Origin: JBJXHG01 sp046160865
GTDB taxonomy: Bacteria; Planctomycetota; UBA1135; GCA-002686595
NCBI GenBank assembly: GCA_046160865.1
Contig: JBJXHG010000037.1
Location: 1-56,611, forward strand
Reading direction: 5' to 3'
DNA: 56,611 nt
In this document: positions 51,873-56,611 of the stretch, one piece after another
Position numbering within the stretch: position 1 is the stretch's first letter
Layout of the letters: each line of letters opens with the position of its first letter
Program-made: the position numbers and the translations under genes
The notes under the pieces: model-generated
Database searches by the model: none
What the model was told of the DNA's origin: nothing
What the model saw: the letters and a program-made list of their open reading frames with translations, nothing else

Positions 51873-52700
51873 ATGTCCCTGCTTCCTCTGTCTTTTCTCG
51901 CCGTCGACTGGTCGGGTGCGATCGCCGGTGTGCGGCGAAAGCTCTGGCTCGCGGAGGTTCGTGGCGGCCGCATCGCGCGTCTCGAGTGCGGCCGCGACCG
52001 CGAAGAGCTCATCCGCTTCTTGATCGCGCTCGGCCACGACGAGCCGCGCATCGTCGTCGGTCTCGATTTCGCGTTCTCGTTCCCGCGCTGGTTCGTCGCC
52101 GAGCACGCGGCGAGCTCGGCACCCGAGATGTGGTCGATCGTGAGGCGCGAGGGCGAGCGATGGCTGCGCGTGTGTCCACCGCCATTCTTCGGGCGGCTCG
52201 GCAGCACGCGCCCTTCCATCGAGCCAACGCGCACGCTCTTCCGTCGCACCGAGAGCGCGCATCTGCCCGTGCGCGGCATCGGCCCGAAGTCCGTCTTCCA
52301 AGTCAACGGAGCCGGTTCGGTGGGCACCGGCTCGCTGCGCGGCATGCCGTGGCTGCAAGTGCTCCGTGACGCCGGATTCGCGATCTGGCCATTCGACGCG
52401 CCGCGGCTGCCGCTCGTCGTCGAGATCTATCCGCGCTACCTCACCGGACGCGTAGCCAAGTCGCGCGCGCGGGCGCGCAAGCTCTTCATCGAAGCGTTCG
52501 CGCCCGAGGATGCCCTCCCGATTCGCGAGCGCGCCGCGTCGAGCGAGGACGCGTTCGACGCGGCCGTCTCCGCACTGCGCATGGCGCGCTGCGCTCGTTC
52601 CTTCGAGAGTCTGTCGCGAGGCGCGGACGCCGACACGCTCGCCGAGGGCCGGATCTGGGTGCCGCAGACCGGCGCCGCGTGGCTTGCCGCAGACGCGTGA
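51873..52700 (+). CDS. DUF429-like protein
   Basis: A 275-residue soluble protein with the start SFLAVDWSGAIAGVRR, then a segment VVGLDFAFSFPRWF and the conserved C-terminal stretch EDAFDAAVSALRMAR. These match DUF429 proteins, which have an RNase H-like fold and unknown substrate. ATG at 51873 is preceded by AGGAAAG; an in-frame GTG at 51816 gives a less likely extension. Confidence 0.75.
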   Translation: MSLLPLSFLAVDWSGAIAGVRRKLWLAEVRGGRIARLECGRDREELIRFLIALGHDEPRIVVGLDFAFSFPRWFVAEHAASSAPEMWSIVRREGERWLRVCPPPFFGRLGSTRPSIEPTRTLFRRTESAHLPVRGIGPKSVFQVNGAGSVGTGSLRGMPWLQVLRDAGFAIWPFDAPRLPLVVEIYPRYLTGRVAKSRARARKLFIEAFAPEDALPIRERAASSEDAFDAAVSALRMARCARSFESLSRGADADTLAEGRIWVPQTGAAWLAADA

Positions 52701-52741
52701 ACCGTGAAGCGCCGCGACGAGCTCGCAAACGCTGGTGCACG

Positions 52742-52854
52742 ATGACCACCACGGTCTGGTCGAAGCGCGCGCCGCGCTTCGAGCGCGCTCGCGTCGCGCA
52801 TCGCAGCGCGCTTCGAACTGTCTGCGTGTCCCGCGTGCCGTACACTGCCCGCGC
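52742..52854 (+). repeat. Duplicated hemerythrin-start fragment and palindrome
   Basis: A stretch reading GACCACCACGGTCTGGTCGA is nearly identical to the start of the hemerythrin coding sequence about 147 bases downstream (52889), where it encodes DHHHGLVEARA. Beside it is the perfect palindrome TCGAAGCGCG-CGC-CGCGCTTCGA (52757-52779). It looks like a partial duplication of the gene 5' end, now in a leader region of the hemerythrin gene. Confidence 0.5.
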
Positions 52855-53271
52855 GTGAGACGCCACGAAAGCTTGCGACCGCTGTCGCGCGACCATCACC
52901 ACGGTTTGGTCGAGGCGCGCGCGATCCGTTGGGCACTTGCGCAGCGTGCCGGCACGCTCGAAAGCGCGCGCGCTTCGTTCCTGCGCGTGTGGGACGAACG
53001 CTTGCGCGCGCACTTCGCGGCAGAGGAAGAGCTCCTCGCCGGACTGATCGCGGACCCGGCCGATGTCGCGCGCTTGCGCAGCGATCACGAGAAGCTGCGC
53101 GCGCTCGTCGAAGAGGTGCGCACGGATCTCGGCCCGCTCGGCACGCTCGCGCACGAGCTCGAGACGCACATCCGTTGGGAGGAGCGCACGCTCTTCCCGC
53201 GCATCGAGGCCGCCGCGACCGCGCAAGAGCTCGCTGCCGTCGCTTCCGGTCTTGCGCGCCGGACCGAGTAG
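52855..53271 (+). CDS. Hemerythrin HHE-domain protein
   Basis: 138 residues with a four-helix hemerythrin fold. The metal ligands can be seen as RDHHHGLVEA near residue 12-18, HFAAEEELL, DHEKLR and HIRWEERTLFPRIE. Such proteins bind a di-iron centre for oxygen or nitric-oxide handling or iron-sulfur repair. The start is GTG at 52855; the longer frame uses the duplicated fragment and is not needed. It is 20 bases from the M64 peptidase gene. Confidence 0.82.
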   Translation: MRRHESLRPLSRDHHHGLVEARAIRWALAQRAGTLESARASFLRVWDERLRAHFAAEEELLAGLIADPADVARLRSDHEKLRALVEEVRTDLGPLGTLAHELETHIRWEERTLFPRIEAAATAQELAAVASGLARRTE

Positions 53272-53291
53272 CCCATGAGCACGGCGGATCC

Positions 53292-54722
53292 ATGATGCGC
53301 ACGCTGCTCTTCGCAATGACGGCGACGCTCGCCGCTCTCGCGGCGCAGAGCCCGAGCTACGAGGACGAGAAGGCGGCGCGCGAGATGCTCGATCGCGCCG
53401 AGACGTATGCGCGGCGTGCGCAGTACGCGCAGGCACGGCGCACGTACCCGAAGATCGTCGAGCAGTTCCCGGGCACCGCCGCGGCCAAGGTTGCCGAGCG
53501 GCGTGTGCAGCCGAGCGCGTTCGTCGGTTGGTCCGACGTCGTGCGGCGCGGCGAGTCCAAGAACCGTGTCGACTTCGTGATCCTGGGCGAAGGCTACGAG
53601 CTCGATCACCAGAAGGCGTTCGACGACCTCGCGGGCAACGTGCCGCCGATCCTCCTGCGCGTCGAGCCGTTCCACGAGTACGAGACGTACATCAACTTCC
53701 AGCGCGCGAACCTCGTGAGCGCGGACGCCGGCGTCGATGGCTTCGGGCGCGAGTACGACACCGCGCTCGGCGCGCGCACGATCGCCACCATCCAAGGCCA
53801 CGTCGCCGTCGATCGCAAGCGCGTGCACGCGATGCTCGCCGAGCTGCCAGAGCACGACGCCCAAGCGATCGTGTACGTGAAGCAAGGCGTGCTGGGCACC
53901 GGCGGCGGCGGCGTCGCCACGATCGGCGGCACCGATGCGCGCATCACGGTGCACGAGATCGGGCACTCGTTCGCGGGGTTGCAGGACGAGTACGCGACCG
54001 CCGACTACGAGCAAAGCGTCGCGCGCAGCGTGCGCGCCGAGTTTCGCGGCATCAACGCCTCGGGCACGGACGATCCGAAGCGCGTGCCGTGGGCGCACTG
54101 GATCGAGGCGCGCCATCCGAGCATCGGCGTGTACGAAGGCGCGTCGGGTCAAGTGCGCGACGCGTACCGACCGGTCGCGAGCGGCTGCCTGATGAACGAC
54201 GGCGAGTTCTTCTGCGCGGTGTGCCGCGAAGCGATCGTGCTGCGCATCTACTCGCTCGTCGATCCGATCGAATCGTGCGAGCCGCCGGCGCAGGGACTCG
54301 CGCGCAAGGATCCGCTCGTCGTCGCGGACGAAGCGCCGCTCGAGCTCGAGGTGAAGGTCATGCAGCCCGCGACGCACGAGCTCGAGGTGCGCTGGTGGAT
54401 CCTGCCGGAGTCGCGCTTTCCGGCGACGGGCGCCGTGCAGCGCGACGGCGAGCGTATCGACGCGCACGCCTACTACCACGACCGCCGCGAGCGCGGGCCG
54501 CTCACGACGATCGCGGACGCACCGCACACGACGCAGCCGAGCGGCGCGAATGGCGTCTACCGGCTGCGACTGTCGAGCACGAAGCTCGACAGGGGTCTGT
54601 ACCGCGTCGTGTGCCGCGCGAAGGACACCGCGAAGCCACGCGGGGAGAAATGGCCGTGGGTGCTGAAGGACGAGCGCGGTCTGCTCGAGTCCGAGCGCGC
54701 GTGGTGGGTGCTCGTGAAGTGA
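53292..54722 (+). CDS. M64 family metallopeptidase (IgA-peptidase-like), exported
   Basis: A 476-residue exported protein. A signal peptide (LLFAMTATLAALAAQ) is followed by a helical TPR-like region to about residue 65. The M64 catalytic domain has VDFVILGEGY near 95, the zinc site HEIGHSFAGLQDEY near residue 220 and the CLMNDGEFFCAVCREAI Cys-containing loop. The C-terminal part is beta-rich. Family members cleave secreted or host proteins; here the target is unknown. ATG ATG at 53292-53297 leaves a one-codon ambiguity. Confidence 0.88.
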   Translation: MMRTLLFAMTATLAALAAQSPSYEDEKAAREMLDRAETYARRAQYAQARRTYPKIVEQFPGTAAAKVAERRVQPSAFVGWSDVVRRGESKNRVDFVILGEGYELDHQKAFDDLAGNVPPILLRVEPFHEYETYINFQRANLVSADAGVDGFGREYDTALGARTIATIQGHVAVDRKRVHAMLAELPEHDAQAIVYVKQGVLGTGGGGVATIGGTDARITVHEIGHSFAGLQDEYATADYEQSVARSVRAEFRGINASGTDDPKRVPWAHWIEARHPSIGVYEGASGQVRDAYRPVASGCLMNDGEFFCAVCREAIVLRIYSLVDPIESCEPPAQGLARKDPLVVADEAPLELEVKVMQPATHELEVRWWILPESRFPATGAVQRDGERIDAHAYYHDRRERGPLTTIADAPHTTQPSGANGVYRLRLSSTKLDRGLYRVVCRAKDTAKPRGEKWPWVLKDERGLLESERAWWVLVK

Positions 54723-54729
54723 GCGCGGG

Positions 54730-55578
54730 TCAGCGCCCCACCGCGATCCGCGCTTCGTTCGCCATGCGCACGTGCCCGCGCTCGTCGACGAAACGCTCGG
54801 CCGCTTTCTCCACCGCGCGCCAGATGCGATCGCACGTCTCTTGTGATTGGCCTTCGAGCGCGCGCCGCAGCGAGCCGGAGAGGTCGCGCAAGAACTCCGT
54901 GTAGTGCGCGAGCGATTCGAAGTCGTACGTCACCGTGAACGTCTCGCTCGCTTCGAGCGCGAAGCCACCGCGCTCCAGCACGCGTTCCAGCGCGCCTTTC
55001 AGGCCGAGTCGCAGCGGACCGGGCGCATCGGGGTCCGGCTTTGGAGCCGCGATCTCGCGCTCGGCGACTTCCATCGGCAGCGCGATGAACGGCACGCGGT
55101 CGGCCGTGCTCCACACTGCGGCTGCGAAGCGCGCGCGGGGCTCGAGCACGCGACGCACGGCTTCGGCTCCCAGCACCGGATCGAGCATCAGCATCAAGCC
55201 GAAGCGCGACACGGCGGCATCGAAGCGCTCGGAGCCGGCGTCGAGATCCTCCACCGCAACCGTGCGGAACTGTGCGTTGGAGAGTCCGAGCTCGCGCGCG
55301 CGCAGCTCTGCGAACTCGATCATCTGCGGCGCGAGGTCGATGCCGAGCACGCGCCCGCGCGCTCCGACGCGTCGCGCGGCGGTCAGTGCCGGCTCGCCGA
55401 TGCCCGTCGCGACGTCGAGCACGCGGTCGCCCACCGTCGCGCCCGAGAGCTCGACGATGCGCTCCGAGAGTCCGCTCGCCGCGCGCTCGAACGTCGTCCA
55501 CCACTTGCGCCAGCCGGGCGCCGCGGCGCTCCACTGCTCGCTCTGCGAAGCGCGGAACTCGCGCGGGTCGGGCTTCAT
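54730..55578 (-). CDS. Class I SAM-dependent methyltransferase
   Basis: A 282-residue soluble enzyme. It has motif I VLDVATGIGEPALTAA near residue 53, VLGIDLAPQMIEFA at the next strand and the SRFGLMLMLDP strand near 120. This is a UbiE/menaquinone-like class I fold. The substrate is unknown; small molecules or quinones are typical. The ATG at 55578 overlaps the stop of the next gene upstream on this strand (ATGA), so it is translated after the SGNH-like gene. It is convergent with the M64 peptidase. Confidence 0.88.
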   Translation of the reverse strand: MKPDPREFRASQSEQWSAAAPGWRKWWTTFERAASGLSERIVELSGATVGDRVLDVATGIGEPALTAARRVGARGRVLGIDLAPQMIEFAELRARELGLSNAQFRTVAVEDLDAGSERFDAAVSRFGLMLMLDPVLGAEAVRRVLEPRARFAAAVWSTADRVPFIALPMEVAEREIAAPKPDPDAPGPLRLGLKGALERVLERGGFALEASETFTVTYDFESLAHYTEFLRDLSGSLRRALEGQSQETCDRIWRAVEKAAERFVDERGHVRMANEARIAVGR

Positions 55579-56611
55579 TTGAATCCTTCGAGTGCATTGA
55601 GCAGGCGCGAGCCGCGGAACGCGCTCGCCGCGACCTCGTGGCCGATCCCGTTCCAGTGGTAATCGGTCGGGAACTCGAACACCGCGCGGTCGGCTTGATG
55701 ACGCTGTAGGAAGTAGGGCTCGAGGTCGATGACTTCGTACATGTTCTGGCGCGCGGTCTTGAGGAATGCCGAGCGCATCTGGCTGAAGTAGCTCGCGCGC
55801 GCCTTCTCGAGCTCGCGCGCGTCGTAGATCTCCGGGCGCATCGCGTCGAGCAGGAAACAGATCTGGTCCGGCTGCAGGCCGCTGCGCTGCGGCAGCTCGC
55901 GAAAGAACGCGTCGAGCGCGGCCTGCGAATCGGCCTTGCGCTCCGGCGTGAACTCGGCGGGCGTGTTGCCGACGAACCACGTGCTCTCCGGCTTGCGCGT
56001 GCCCGAGATCCAGCGCCCGAGCGCCGACACGCGGGTCGAGAGCTTCAAGTTCAAGTTCAAGTAGCGCGCGAGCGCAGAGGAGTACACGAGCGGCGCGAGC
56101 GCGTTCGGCTCGAAGTCGAAGCGCACGAGCTCGAGCTCGCCTCGAGCGTTCGGCGCGAAGTGGTGCTGGCCCGGACAGATGCTGTACTTCGCGAGGCTCT
56201 CGTCGAAGTCGTTGCCGACGACGACGAAGACCAGCCCCTTCGGCTTGTAGCGGTCGCGCACGTACTCGGCCCAGATCAAGTATTGACTGAGCGGCGCACC
56301 GGATGCGGCGAAGCTGAAGACGCGAAACTCTCCGGCGTGCGCCCGGGCGAGGCGACCTTGGATCGTCTCCTCGTACGGCACCATCTGCGCCTCGACGAAC
56401 GAGTCGCCGACGATCGCGATCAGCGGCAGCTCGCTCGCGTTCTTCGTGTAGTCCTGATCGTTGACGAATCCGTCGTCGTTGACACGGCCCTTGTTCGCGA
56501 CGTTGAAGTTCCAGTCGCGCGAGAACACGAAGTCGCGGCTCGGCTCGAACTGGAAGACGGTGTGCTCGGCATCGACGGGCTGCGGCCGCAAACCCGTGCT
56601 GACCGGGAAGA
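55575..56611 (-). CDS. SGNH/GDSL-like hydrolase, 5' truncated by the window edge
   Basis: At least 340 residues are visible and the frame stays open to the window end, so the true start lies outside. IVGDSFVEAQMVPYEETI is a GDS-type block with the nucleophile Ser, and FPTDYHWNGIGHEVAAS near the C-terminus gives the Asp-His pair. This is the arrangement of AlgX/DHHW-type acetyltransferase or esterase domains. It probably acts on exported polysaccharide. It is translationally coupled to the methyltransferase gene. Confidence 0.75.
   Translation of the reverse strand, partial: FPVSTGLRPQPVDAEHTVFQFEPSRDFVFSRDWNFNVANKGRVNDDGFVNDQDYTKNASELPLIAIVGDSFVEAQMVPYEETIQGRLARAHAGEFRVFSFAASGAPLSQYLIWAEYVRDRYKPKGLVFVVVGNDFDESLAKYSICPGQHHFAPNARGELELVRFDFEPNALAPLVYSSALARYLNLNLKLSTRVSALGRWISGTRKPESTWFVGNTPAEFTPERKADSQAALDAFFRELPQRSGLQPDQICFLLDAMRPEIYDARELEKARASYFSQMRSAFLKTARQNMYEVIDLEPYFLQRHQADRAVFEFPTDYHWNGIGHEVAASAFRGSRLLNALEGFK

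Noticed and set aside
1..56611. CRISPR arrays, rRNA genes, complete transposases or prophage genes
   Set aside because: No regular short spaced repeats, rRNA-like sequence, integrase or full transposase frame was seen. The only mobile traces are the two IS relics and the REP-like block.

Overview
The window is very GC-rich, protein-dense Gram-negative chromosomal DNA. It carries several multiheme c-type cytochromes, ECF sigma factor/membrane fusions, carboxypeptidase-regulatory-like surface proteins, an M64 peptidase, and DUF3341, DUF3185 and BON stress proteins. This mix is common in Planctomycetota and related deep-branching, often metagenome-derived lineages. No rRNA or other phylogenetic marker is present, so the assignment is only an inference.

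Layout. 0.1-2.2 kb: a DNA glycosylase divergent from a lipoprotein alpha/beta hydrolase, then tRNA-Gly(CCC). 2.2-9.3 kb (mostly minus strand): a DEAD-box helicase, a small unknown gene, gene debris including the 3' end of a cyclase-family gene, a hybrid histidine kinase, a ferredoxin-fused MBL hydrolase and a 40-residue membrane protein. 9.6-11.1 kb: a stress cassette (BON, DUF3341, DUF3185) behind a near-consensus sigma-54 promoter. 11.2-14.2 kb: a PQQ-propeller protein, a 217-bp IS relic, an unusual long-variable-arm tRNA with anticodon GCA, and a secreted hypothetical. 14.5-21 kb: an ECF sigma/transmembrane fusion, then a lipoprotein-resB-ccsA operon for cytochrome c maturation. 21-24 kb: modCBA plus an HTH-TOBE regulator. 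24.3-26.8 kb: a BatD-like and a DUF2959 protein, then a second IS relic with intact inverted repeats and a 3-bp target duplication.

27.1-33.8 kb is the centrepiece. Four plus-strand genes overlap or nearly touch: a membrane ferredoxin/flavin oxidoreductase, a 23-haem cytochrome, an outer-membrane barrel candidate and a 7-haem lipoprotein. Together they look like a complete porin-cytochrome electron conduit from a reduced pyridine nucleotide or quinone to the cell surface. An 11-haem lipoprotein follows at 39.8 kb, and the CcsA/ResB maturation genes lie upstream. 33.9-38.1 kb (minus): a tight HPF-like, terC, purE, purK, sbtA, sbtB operon that joins the bicarbonate-consuming purine step to a sodium/bicarbonate transporter. 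It is divergent from a nhaR-type regulator. 42.7-56.6 kb: GMC oxidoreductase with an NAD-binding partner, sulfatase, PrxQ peroxiredoxin, YciI-like lipoprotein, secreted hypotheticals, a REP-like hairpin repeat, DUF429, hemerythrin, M64 peptidase, a methyltransferase and a truncated SGNH-hydrolase-like gene.

The most novel-looking items are the electron-conduit operon, the GCA type-II tRNA next to an IS relic, the sbtAB-purEK operon, and a 21-bp motif shared by the upstream regions of the sigma fusion and the cytochrome-maturation operon.
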